Assembly: GCA_019237175.1 (NCBI GenBank)
Contig: JAFAHP010000078.1
Coordinates: 1 to 14,879, forward strand
Direction of reading: 5' to 3'
DNA from: Alphaproteobacteria bacterium
GTDB taxonomy: Bacteria > Pseudomonadota > Alphaproteobacteria > ATCC43930 > CGMCC-115725
Length of the DNA stretch: 14,879 nucleotides
Made by a program: the position numbers and the translations under genes. Each line of letters opens with the position of its first letter. Position 1 is the stretch's first letter. Positions 1 through 7,495 of the stretch are shown piece by piece. Under the pieces are notes generated by a model. It was not told where the DNA came from, ran no database searches, and was given only the letters and a program-made list of their open reading frames with translations.

Positions 1-1940
1 CGGGTGATCTCGTCGCCGGGAAAATCGCCGTTGATCGACACAAAAGTGCGCCCACCGTCCGTAGTCCGGAACAGGTACGGGTTGTAGTCGGCGAGCTTGT
101 AGCGTGTCGCCGCTACATAAATCGTGTCGGCGTCGTGGGGTGAGATCTCAACACACCCGACATAGGCGAGCTTCGGCATTTCCGATGGCGTGACATTCTG
201 CCAGCTCTTGCCGTCGTCGCGGGTGACGTGAACCAGCCCATCATCGGTCGAGGCCCAGATCTCGCCCCGCCGGTGCGGCGAGGGAGCGAGCGATGCGCAT
301 GTCGCGTGCACCTCCGCCCCAGCGTTCTCGCGCGTGATGTCGCCACCGGAAGGCCCTTGACGCGCAATATCGTTGAGACTGAGATCCGGCGAAATTTCCT
401 CCCAGCTCATGCCCTCGTCGCGGCTGCGGAACACATGGTTGCCAGCCGCATATAGTAGCCCGCTGTCGTACTGCGAAAAGACGATCGGGAACGTCCAAGC
501 GAAGCGATATCTCATGTCCTTGGATGCGATTCCCGTAGACTCCTCGGGCCACACATTCACCAGCTGGATTTGCCCGGTGCGATGGTCGTAACGCTGCAGC
601 GCCCCAGCGCCGCCGGGACTGGAGCCGATCGCACCGCAATAGACGATGTTCGGATCTTCGGGATGCACGGCAACAAAGCCGCTTTCCCCCGTGCCGGGAT
701 AGGTACAGTCACCGAGGGTGATGGCACCCCAGGCGGCGGCGCTAGGTGTCGAGATCGTGGTGTTGTCCTGCTGTGTGGCATAAACGCGATAGGGATATTG
801 GTTGTCGGTGTCGATGCGATAGAACTGCGCCGTCGGCTGATTGTAGATCGACGACCAGGTCTGGCCGCCGTTGCAGCTGACACAGGCGCCGCCGTCGTTG
901 CCTTCGATCATCCGGTTGGCATCGGCCGGATCGATCCACAGATCGTGGTTGTCGCCGTGCGGCGTCTGGATCTCCGTAAAGCTCGCCCCGCCGTCGGTCG
1001 ATTTCCAAAGCTGCAAATTGGCAACATAGACGGTCTCGCCATGGCAGGGATCGGCGAAGACGTGCGTGTAATACCAGGGCCGGTGCATCAGATCGCGATG
1101 CGACGAAATCAGCGCCCAGCTCTCACCGTAATCCTCCGATCGGTAGAGCCCAGTCTTTTCCGCCTCCGTCTCCACCAGCGCCCAGACGCGTCCCGAGCGG
1201 GCGGGCGACACCGCAACGCCCAGCTTGCCGAGCGGACCGGTTGGCAGGCCCGGATTACGCGAAATCTCGGTCCAGCTCTCGCCGCCGTCTGTGGAACGGA
1301 ACAGGCCGCTTCCCGGCCCTCCGCTCGAGATGTTCCAGAAGTTCCGGCGGGTCTGCCACAAGGCCGCAAACAGGATGCGCGGATTGCGCGGATCCATCGC
1401 CAGATCGACAGCGCCGGTATCGGCGTCTCGATACAGCACCTTGCTCCAGGTCCTTCCGCCATCACGCGATCGGAACACCCCGCGTTCCTCGTTGGCACCG
1501 AAGACGTCGCCGAGGGCGGCGACATAGACGATATCGGGGTCGTCGGGATGGATGCGGATGCGGCCGACGAACCTCGTCTCGCGAAGGCCGAGATGGCTCC
1601 AGGTGCGGCCGGCATCGGTCGATCTGTAGACGCCGTCGCCCCAGGAGACGTCGAGCCGGATCTCGGTCTCCCCGGTGCCCGCATAAATCACGTTGGGGTC
1701 CGAGCGGGCGACCTCGAGTGCGCCGATCGCGGCGGAGCCGAAAAAGCCGTCGCTGACGCAGCGCCAATAGATCCCGCTGTCAATCGTCTTCCACACGCCT
1801 CCGGCGCAGGCGCCGAAATAGAACACGCCGCGGTCTTGGGGGTCGCCGGCAACGGCGACGACGCGGCCGCCCCGCGGCGGCCCGATGCAGCGCCATTTGA
1901 GGGCGTCGAGTTTCGCTGCTGCACCGGAGAGCTGTGCCAT
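1..1940 (-). CDS. Asp-box (BNR/sortilin-like) beta-propeller protein, 3' end outside window
   Basis: An open frame of 646 complete codons starts at ATG 1940 and runs off the left edge, so the C-terminus is missing. A good ribosome site (AAAGGAA) lies about 8 bases upstream. The protein carries about ten Asp-box repeats (S/T-x-D-x-G-x-T/S-W/F), near residues 51-59, 106-114, 157-165, 215-223, 267-275, 313-321, 355-362, 505-513, 572-580 and 625-633. This marks a sialidase/VPS10-type beta-propeller, probably two tandem propellers. Conserved-looking stretches of the family include IGPPRGGRV (19-27), GTGET (88-92) and HGDNHDLWIDP (328-338). There is no signal peptide or membrane segment at the N-terminus, so a cytoplasmic location is inferred. 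Such proteins are often called glycosyl hydrolase or WD40/YVTN/BNR-like. I see nothing that proves glycosidase activity, and the substrate is unknown. It is transcribed away from the methyltransferase gene. Confidence 0.88.
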   Translation of the reverse strand, partial: MAQLSGAAAKLDALKWRCIGPPRGGRVVAVAGDPQDRGVFYFGACAGGVWKTIDSGIYWRCVSDGFFGSAAIGALEVARSDPNVIYAGTGETEIRLDVSWGDGVYRSTDAGRTWSHLGLRETRFVGRIRIHPDDPDIVYVAALGDVFGANEERGVFRSRDGGRTWSKVLYRDADTGAVDLAMDPRNPRILFAALWQTRRNFWNISSGGPGSGLFRSTDGGESWTEISRNPGLPTGPLGKLGVAVSPARSGRVWALVETEAEKTGLYRSEDYGESWALISSHRDLMHRPWYYTHVFADPCHGETVYVANLQLWKSTDGGASFTEIQTPHGDNHDLWIDPADANRMIEGNDGGACVSCNGGQTWSSIYNQPTAQFYRIDTDNQYPYRVYATQQDNTTISTPSAAAWGAITLGDCTYPGTGESGFVAVHPEDPNIVYCGAIGSSPGGAGALQRYDHRTGQIQLVNVWPEESTGIASKDMRYRFAWTFPIVFSQYDSGLLYAAGNHVFRSRDEGMSWEEISPDLSLNDIARQGPSGGDITRENAGAEVHATCASLAPSPHRRGEIWASTDDGLVHVTRDDGKSWQNVTPSEMPKLAYVGCVEISPHDADTIYVAATRYKLADYNPYLFRTTDGGRTFVSINGDFPGDEIT

Positions 1941-2229
1941 CGAAGGTTCCTTTGTTCGATTTCTCCCCCGCCACTCTAACAGCGGTTAGCGTGTCTGCCA
2001 CCTCGTGGTCGCTGCTCACGGTATTTAACCGGCTAATGCCAAAATCGTGATTGAGGTCGTTCGCTACAGCGAAGGAGTCGTCGGAGGTGTACTGGGAGAC
2101 GGTCTGCTCAACATCTAGCCCTGCAATTTGCGACGCGCGGACTAATCGGGTTTTGAAATTTCCTGGCCGCGATCCACCTCGCCGCCGCTATCATCCGGTT
2201 CAATTGACGACACGACCTGATGTGTTCTC
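1941..2229. other. Divergent intergenic region with a short palindrome
   Basis: These 289 bases separate two divergent genes and should hold both promoters. No frame here shows coding-like third-position bias. A palindrome, CTAAC-AGCG-GTTAG, lies at 1976-1989, about 36 bases upstream of the propeller gene start, and could be an operator. I could not place convincing -35/-10 pairs. Confidence 0.3.
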
Positions 2230-2949
2230 ATGCCGAGCGACGTCATCGATCTGCGCGATTTCTACCAGACCGGCCTGGGCAGCGTCGCGCGCCGCATGAT
2301 CCGCCGCTCGATCCGTAGCATTTGGCCCGACCTGCGGGCGATGCGCTTGCTGGGCATCGGCTACCCGACGCCGTTTATTTCGGCGATCTCGGCTGAAGCC
2401 GAACGCACCGTGGCGCTGATGCCTGCCTCGCAGGGGGTCTTGGGCTGGGCGCCGTACGGCGGCAATGTTGTCGTTCTCGCCGAGGAAACCGAATTGCCCT
2501 TCGCCGATTATTCGATCGATCGCGTCCTGGTGGTGCACGCGCTGGAGACCAGCGAGGCGGCCGGACTGTTTCTGAAGGAGATCTGGCGGGTGCTCGCTGG
2601 CGGTGGGCGGCTGTTGATCGTGGCTCCCAATCGGCGCGGGATCTGGGCGCGGCTCGACCGCACACCATTCGGCTCGGGTCGGCCCTATACAATGTCGCAG
2701 CTGGTGCATTTATTGCGCGAAGAACTGTTCACGCCGGTCGGCACCGACACCGCGCTGTTTGTTCCGCCGTCGCGCGACCGTATGGTCTTGCGGTCGGCGC
2801 CGGCATGGGAACGCCTCGGCAAGCGTTGGTTTCCGACTTTTGCCGGGGTTGTTCTGATCGAGGCGGCAAAACAGATCTATGCTAAGCCGACGGCGGCCCG
2901 CCCGGCACGGCGTCGCCTGATTTACGCGCCAGCCGCGCATGGACTGTGA
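2230..2949 (+). CDS. Class I SAM-dependent methyltransferase (type 11 family)
   Basis: This 239-residue protein has the order of a Methyltransf_11 domain. A diverged glycine motif I (LGIGY, 41-45) is followed by an acidic loop (AEET, 84-87), then LPFADYSIDRVLVVHALE (89-106, the usual LPF-x-D-xx-FD motif), then the post-II helix and strand KEIWRVLAGGGRLLIVAPNR (116-135). The usual D-x-G-x-G-x-G signature is weak, as I recall for alphaproteobacterial members of this family that often sit beside glyoxalase II; no glyoxalase gene is visible here. The C-terminus is basic (RPARRRL, 224-230). The methyl acceptor is unknown. The ATG at 2230 has a poor ribosome site. Its stop overlaps the GTG of the next small frame (GTGA), which suggests coupled translation. 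Confidence 0.85.
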   Translation: MPSDVIDLRDFYQTGLGSVARRMIRRSIRSIWPDLRAMRLLGIGYPTPFISAISAEAERTVALMPASQGVLGWAPYGGNVVVLAEETELPFADYSIDRVLVVHALETSEAAGLFLKEIWRVLAGGGRLLIVAPNRRGIWARLDRTPFGSGRPYTMSQLVHLLREELFTPVGTDTALFVPPSRDRMVLRSAPAWERLGKRWFPTFAGVVLIEAAKQIYAKPTAARPARRRLIYAPAAHGL

Positions 2950-3380
2950 CCGGGCGACCGACGACCCGCGTTTCGTTCCGGATCGACAGAAGCCCAGTCT
3001 ACCACAGCAGCGAGTTCCGGGCGCTGATCCGGCACGCCTGCGACCGCGGCGGGCTCCGGCGGCTGTCCGTCATCGCCGCGATGCCCGAGCCCGACCTGCC
3101 GGGCGTTTCCGCCGACACCTCCATCCGTACCGACGATCGATCTCCACCCTACGGCGGGTGGAACCGGAATGCCGCCGGTTACTTCAATCAAAGATACCGA
3201 TGCCAGGCTGATCGGCAATCAGCAGTTGCTGGACTTCGCCGCCATCACAACGCGGTTTTTTGCGATCGAGCAGACGGTCGCAAATGCTTCGCCATCGGTC
3301 GGACACGCCGTAAACCCGATCGTAACCGAGCGGCTGACCCATTAATGGGATCAGCTTTCCGGTGCAGGCGCTTGGGGTAA
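2946..3380 (+). pseudogene. Unrecognised reading frame coupled to the methyltransferase, probably damaged
   Basis: The frame starts at a GTG that overlaps the methyltransferase stop (GTGA). In its first 70 or so codons (2946 to about 3160) the third position is G or C in roughly 85-90% of codons, against about 60% at positions one and two. That is the pattern of a real gene in this genome. After about 3165 the bias drops to about half and the sequence no longer looks coding, up to the stop at 3378. In the frame one base over, a 58-codon frame runs from ATG 3169 to TAA 3345 and reads more like protein. A frameshift near 3160-3170, or decay of a former gene, would explain this. The N-terminal product resembles no family I recognise. 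There is no signal peptide. It could also be an intact small gene whose end I misjudge. Confidence 0.35.
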
Positions 3381-3433
3381 GGTGGTAATCCGGAAGCTCT
3401 GAGCTAGGCGTCGGGTCGGAGATCCGGCGTGCG

Positions 3434-4108
3434 TCACTGTCTCTTACCGGAGAGGACAAAGACGCCCTGCTCGCCGAGAAGGTTCGCCAGCCGGCCGTGC
3501 GGCCGCAGCGCGTACGGCCGCCCGAGGCGATCGAGGGTGACACCGCGCTCGACCCGGACGCCGACTTCGTCACAAAGCATGACGAAGTCGCGGATCGTGC
3601 ACAAATGAATGTTCGGTGTTTCGAACCACGGATTGGGCAGCAAATCGGTCATCGGCATTTGCCCGCGCACTAAAAGGTGCAGACGGATCCGCCAGAACCC
3701 GAAATTCGGGAAGGAAACGATGGCTTGTCGCCCAATGCGCACGAGCGTCTCGATTACATGTCGCGGATTACGCGTCGCCTGCAACGTCTGGCTCAAAACG
3801 ACGACGTCAAAACCGCCGGTCGGATATGCATCGAGATCGCGGTCCGCGTCGCCTTGGATCACCGAGAGACCATGCCCGACGCACGCGTTGACGCCCGATT
3901 GGCTCAGCTCAATACCACGCCCATCGACGCCTTTTTTTCGCGTCAGATAGGCAAGCAAAGTGCCATCGCCGCAGCCAATGTCGAGAACCCGGGCGCCCGG
4001 CTCGATCATCTCGGCGATCAGCCGCAGGTCTCCCCGCAATTCGTTGGCGCCCGTCGCGGACACCCACGGCCGCGCACCGATCCGCTCCAGGCGCAAAGCC
4101 TCTGTCAT
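3434..4108 (-). CDS. metW: Methionine biosynthesis protein MetW
   Basis: This 224-residue protein is a class I methyltransferase-fold protein. Motif I, VLDIGCGDGTLLAYL, is at 41-55. The MetW hallmarks GRGIELSQ (63-70), QGDADRDLDAYP (85-96), FDVVVLSQTLQATRNP (100-115) and SFPNFGFWRIRLHLLVRGQMP (132-152) follow. MetW works with MetX in acylation of homoserine; a methyl-transfer reaction has not been settled as its role. The ATG at 4108 lies four bases past the metX stop, so the two are surely one transcript. The N-terminus is about 20 residues longer than compact MetW proteins, and the ribosome site is weak, which fits translational coupling to metX. Confidence 0.96.
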   Translation of the reverse strand: MTEALRLERIGARPWVSATGANELRGDLRLIAEMIEPGARVLDIGCGDGTLLAYLTRKKGVDGRGIELSQSGVNACVGHGLSVIQGDADRDLDAYPTGGFDVVVLSQTLQATRNPRHVIETLVRIGRQAIVSFPNFGFWRIRLHLLVRGQMPMTDLLPNPWFETPNIHLCTIRDFVMLCDEVGVRVERGVTLDRLGRPYALRPHGRLANLLGEQGVFVLSGKRQ

Positions 4109-4112
4109 TTAG

Positions 4113-5276
4113 TTACCGGCCCAGACCGCGATGCTCGCCACAGCCGGCAAGAAACCCGCGCAAGGTTTCGAACAGTTCGGGCTCATGGAGCAAGAACGCG
4201 TCATGCCCATTTTCCGTTGCGATCTCGACAAAACTGACGTTGGCCGCCACCGCGTTTAACGCATGCACGAGTTGTCGACTTTCGGCGGTTGGAAACAGCC
4301 AGTCGCTGGTAAAGGAGATTACGCAAAACCGCGAGCGGGTGCCGGAAAGGGCCTGGTGCAGCGAGCCTTCGTGTTCCGCCGCCAGGTCAAAGTAATCCAT
4401 CGCTCGAGTGATGTAGAGATAGGAATTGGCGTCAAACCGGTCCACAAACGTGCTGCCCTGATGGCGCAGATAGCTTTCGACTTGGAAATCTGCGTCGAAG
4501 CCATAGGTGACCGCATGGCGGTCCTGCAGATTGCGCCCAAATTTTCGATGCAGCGCCGCCTCCGAAAGATAGGTGATATGCGCCGCCATGCGGGCGACCG
4601 AGAGACCGCGCGCTGGCTTGCGGCCGAGGGTCAGATAGCGTCCGCCGCACCAGTCGGGGTCGGCCATAATCGCCTGCCGCCCGACCTCGTGAAAAGCGAT
4701 GTTCTGCGCCGAGTGCCGCGCCGCGGCGGCGATCGGTACGGCGGAAAACACGCATTCTGGATAGCTCGCGGCCCATTGCAGGACCTGCATCCCGCCCATC
4801 GATCCGCCGATCACGCAAAACAGGCTGTCGATCCCGAGATGTTCGATCAGACGCTTTTGTGCACGCACCATGTCGCGCACGGTGATGACCGGAAACGACA
4901 AGGCCCACGGCTCACCCGTCGCCGGGTTGAGGTCCTGCGGACCGGTCGTTCCCATGCAGCCGCCAAGCACATTGGCGCAGATCAGGAAATAGCGCTCGGT
5001 GTCGAGCACACCGCCCGGGCCGATCAAGGTCTGCCACCAACCCGGCTTGCCGGTGATCGGGTGCGGGTCGGCGGCATATTGATCACCGGTCAACGCATGG
5101 CAGATCAGGATCGCGTTCGAATGTTCCGCATTGAGAGCGCCGTAGGTCTGAAAGGCGATCGTGAACGGACCAAAATCGATCCCGCAATCAAGCCGTAGCG
5201 GGTCGCGCACCAAGAGCCGGTACCCCGGCCAACCTTGATAGGAACGCGAACGCGGGCGAAATGCGATTGTGGACAC
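4113..5276 (-). CDS. metX: Homoserine O-acyltransferase MetX
   Basis: MetX acylates the hydroxyl of homoserine, the first committed step of methionine synthesis, and belongs to the alpha/beta-hydrolase fold. Numbered from the GTG start at 5276 (387 residues), the nucleophile is Ser159 in GGSMGG, with Asp325 in SDWLFP and His358 in NGHDAFL completing the triad. The oxyanion/substrate segment NVLGGCMGTTGP is at 102-113. The sequence alone does not settle acetyl versus succinyl specificity; acetyl seems more likely for this lineage. A TTG at 5294 would add six residues. I prefer the GTG because a GAGA ribosome site lies five bases upstream of it. metW follows after four bases, and the aromatic operon points the other way. 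Confidence 0.95.
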   Translation of the reverse strand: MSTIAFRPRSRSYQGWPGYRLLVRDPLRLDCGIDFGPFTIAFQTYGALNAEHSNAILICHALTGDQYAADPHPITGKPGWWQTLIGPGGVLDTERYFLICANVLGGCMGTTGPQDLNPATGEPWALSFPVITVRDMVRAQKRLIEHLGIDSLFCVIGGSMGGMQVLQWAASYPECVFSAVPIAAAARHSAQNIAFHEVGRQAIMADPDWCGGRYLTLGRKPARGLSVARMAAHITYLSEAALHRKFGRNLQDRHAVTYGFDADFQVESYLRHQGSTFVDRFDANSYLYITRAMDYFDLAAEHEGSLHQALSGTRSRFCVISFTSDWLFPTAESRQLVHALNAVAANVSFVEIATENGHDAFLLHEPELFETLRGFLAGCGEHRGLGR

Positions 5277-5359
5277 GCTTTTCTCGTGACGCAAGACCGG
5301 TTGCGGCGCGGCTTGCCGTAAGTGTCGCGGCGACCTGCGCTGGTGGGTCGGGGGGAGCT

Positions 5360-5388
5360 AGCTAGTGTTTGCCGGTGTGGCATGTCAA
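5360..5388 (-). promoter_or_regulatory. Candidate metXW promoter
   Basis: On the minus strand a perfect TTGACA (-35) sits at 5388-5383. About 18 bases on is TAGCTA (5365-5360), only a weak -10. The distance leaves a leader of about 80 nt before the metX GTG. I compared this leader with the SAM-II riboswitch often found before alphaproteobacterial methionine genes and saw no match. Confidence 0.3.
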
Positions 5389-5396
5389 CGTTTTCT

Positions 5397-5425
5397 TTGA
5401 TTTCGTGTCGGGGCGCTCTTACTAG
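5397..5425 (+). promoter_or_regulatory. Weak candidate promoter of the aromatic operon
   Basis: TTGATT (5397-5402), a 17-base spacer and TACTAG (5420-5425) lie just upstream of the chorismate mutase ATG at 5454. Matches to consensus are four and three of six. Position between divergent operons is the main support. Confidence 0.22.
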
Positions 5426-5453
5426 TATCAGCCCCCGGCAGCGAAGCAGTCCC

Positions 5454-6332
5454 ATGTCCGCAGCCCCGTCCAACCTCGCCTATCTGCGCGATCACGTCGA
5501 CGCGATCGACGACCGGATGCACGATCTGTTGATGGAGCGGGCCGAACTGATAGCGCGGATCGCGGCGAGCAAGACGGGGGAGGGTGTCGCGTTTTATCAA
5601 CCGGCACGCGAGGCGCAGATCCTAAGGCGGTTGGCGGCCCGCCACCATGGGGCCCTTCCGGTGGCGACTGTCATCCGCATCTGGCGCGAGATGCTCGCGG
5701 CGACGGTTCGGATCGAAACCGATTTTGCAATCGCGGTCTTTGCGCCGAGCCAAGCGCAGCATTTTTGGGATCTCGCCCGCGATCATTACGGAAGCCATGC
5801 GCCGATTTTCGCCTATTACTCAATCGGCCAAGTGATCGGCGCTGTTAGCGAAGGCCGGGCTGCGGTCGGGATCTTGCCGATGCCCGAGGAGGGTGATGCC
5901 AATCCGTGGTGGCGCCATCTCGCCTCGCACAACGATGATGCTCCCCGGGTGCTTGCGCGCTTACCGTTCGGTCCTCGTGGCAATGCCCGCGATAACGGGG
6001 CCGACGCTCTTGTAATCGGTCGAGGCGCGCAGCAGCTAACCGGTGCCGATCGCACATTGTTTCTGACTGAAGCAGCGGTCGACCTCAGCCGAGCGCAATT
6101 TCTCGGCTCGCTGTCGTCTGCGGGGCTCCGCTGTACCTTTTTGGCATCATGGGAGCACGCAGAGGGGACCCTGAACCTTATCGAGATAGACGGTTTCGTG
6201 CCGATCTCCGATCCGCGCGTGTGCAGTTTCCATGCCCAGCTCGGTGGCGCACTCTGCCGGCTCTTACCGTTCGGCGGTTACGCCCTGCCGCTTCCACCGG
6301 AGGCGTCGTCACCGGGCGCCTCGAAAGGCTGA
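5454..6332 (+). CDS. Chorismate mutase (AroQ) with a degenerate prephenate dehydratase/ACT-like tail
   Basis: The 292-residue product begins with a type II chorismate mutase domain (about 8-90), which rearranges chorismate to prephenate. Arg12, Arg29, Lys40, Arg52 and Glu53 match the E. coli active-site residues Arg11, Arg28, Lys39, Arg51 and Glu52. The rest follows the order of a PheA P-protein. A PDT-like segment includes GRAAVGILPMPEEG (134-147, like the G-x-x-D-x-G-V-L-P-I-E-N motif) and NGADALVIGR (181-190). An ACT-like end starts at DRTLFL (199-204). The catalytic T-R-F expected inside N-x-T-R-F-L-V-I-G-R is A-D-A (183-185), and the ACT GALV and ESRP phenylalanine-binding motifs are gone. 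Dehydratase activity is therefore unlikely; the tail may be structural or regulatory. The frame is open upstream to 5322, but ATG 5454 begins the recognisable domain. hisC starts seven bases after the stop. Confidence 0.85.
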   Translation: MSAAPSNLAYLRDHVDAIDDRMHDLLMERAELIARIAASKTGEGVAFYQPAREAQILRRLAARHHGALPVATVIRIWREMLAATVRIETDFAIAVFAPSQAQHFWDLARDHYGSHAPIFAYYSIGQVIGAVSEGRAAVGILPMPEEGDANPWWRHLASHNDDAPRVLARLPFGPRGNARDNGADALVIGRGAQQLTGADRTLFLTEAAVDLSRAQFLGSLSSAGLRCTFLASWEHAEGTLNLIEIDGFVPISDPRVCSFHAQLGGALCRLLPFGGYALPLPPEASSPGASKG

Positions 6333-6339
6333 CCGCAAC

Positions 6340-7443
6340 ATGGCCGCGACAACCGCTCCGGTCCCGCGTCCGGGAATTCTCGACATCGCTCCCTATGTCG
6401 GCGGCGAAGCGACGATCCCCGGGGTCGAGCGCCCGATCCGTCTGGCGTCGAATGAGAGTGCGCTTGGACCGAGCCCGAAGGCCATGGCCGCCTATGCCGC
6501 ACTCGCCGGCGAGATCCATCGTTATCCGGAGGGGAGCGCCCAGGCTTTACGCGACGCGATCGGGCAGCGTCAGGGCCTCGATCCGGGGCGGATCGTCTGC
6601 GGCGCCGGGTCGGACGAACTGATCGCGCTGTTGCTGCGCTGTTATGCCGGTCATGGCGACGAGGTTTTGTATAGCCGGCACGGATTTCTGATGTATCCGA
6701 TCGGGGCTTTGTCGGTCGGCGCCACCCCGGTGGCGGCCCCCGAGCGGGCATTGACTGCCGATGTCGATGCGCTTTTGGAGCGTCTGACCCCGCGCACGCG
6801 GATCGTTTTTCTGGCCAACCCGAACAATCCGACCGGCACCTATATCGGCGCCGCGGAGTTGACCCGACTGCATGCCGGCCTCCCGCCATCAGTTGTGCTG
6901 GCGATCGATGCCGCCTATGCCGAGTTCGTCAACCGCAACGACTATGAACCTGGCATCGGGCTTGTCGACCGTGCCGACAATGTCGTGATGCTGCGCACCT
7001 TTTCAAAAATCTACGCGCTGGCCGGCCTGCGCCTGGGCTGGGCTTATTGCCCGCCGGCGATCGCCGAGGTGCTGAACCGCGTGCGCGGTCCGTTCAACGT
7101 CTCGACCCCGGCCGCTGCTGCGGGGCTTGCCGCGATCGAAGACACCGCTTCGCTGCAACGCGCCCGTGTCCACAATGACCGATGGTTGCCCTGGTTTTCT
7201 GAGCGGCTCGCGGCGCTCGGCCTGCCGCTGACGCCGAGTGCCGCTAATTTCGTCCTCCCGCAGTTTCCCGACGAGCCCGAACGCAACGCCGACGCGGCTT
7301 TTGCATTTCTTCGCACTCACCACATCCTGACCCGCAAAATGGCCGCTTACGGATTGCCACATCATCTTCGGATTTCGATCGGCACGGGTGAAGAAATGGA
7401 ACAGGTAGCCGCTGTACTCGGCAAATTTCTGGCCCGGCGATGA
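6340..7443 (+). CDS. hisC: HisC-type histidinol-phosphate/aromatic aminotransferase
   Basis: This 367-residue protein is a PLP fold-type I aminotransferase of the HisC family. It shows LASNESALGPSP (35-46), YPEGSAQALRDAI (62-74), GAGSDELI (88-95), NPNNPTG (160-166) and DAAYAEF (190-196). The Schiff-base lysine is Lys223 in TFSKIYALAGLRLGW, and the carboxylate-binding arginine is in LRISIGT (343-349). Family members transaminate histidinol phosphate, and many also act on aromatic keto acids or prephenate. Its place between chorismate mutase and tyrC argues for a tyrosine/phenylalanine role, possibly alongside histidine synthesis. The ATG at 6340 was chosen because the family N-terminus starts there; the frame stays open upstream to 6232 inside the preceding gene. 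Confidence 0.92.
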   Translation: MAATTAPVPRPGILDIAPYVGGEATIPGVERPIRLASNESALGPSPKAMAAYAALAGEIHRYPEGSAQALRDAIGQRQGLDPGRIVCGAGSDELIALLLRCYAGHGDEVLYSRHGFLMYPIGALSVGATPVAAPERALTADVDALLERLTPRTRIVFLANPNNPTGTYIGAAELTRLHAGLPPSVVLAIDAAYAEFVNRNDYEPGIGLVDRADNVVMLRTFSKIYALAGLRLGWAYCPPAIAEVLNRVRGPFNVSTPAAAAGLAAIEDTASLQRARVHNDRWLPWFSERLAALGLPLTPSAANFVLPQFPDEPERNADAAFAFLRTHHILTRKMAAYGLPHHLRISIGTGEEMEQVAAVLGKFLARR

Positions 7444-7495
7444 GGCCATTCATTTTTCTGATGCGCGTTCCACCGCGGAAGCGAGTCTGGGGCGC

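Noticed and set aside
570..1979. 469-codon open frame on the plus strand
   Set aside because: It is antisense to the Asp-box protein, whose repeats are unmistakable on the minus strand. Long antisense frames are expected in GC-rich genes, and its product resembles no family.
4263..5198. 311-codon open frame on the plus strand
   Set aside because: It lies opposite metX, which has its full catalytic triad and family length. It has no recognisable motif or ribosome site.
5277..5453. SAM-II or other methionine riboswitch before metX
   Set aside because: I searched both strands by eye for the conserved core and pseudoknot bases and found no match.
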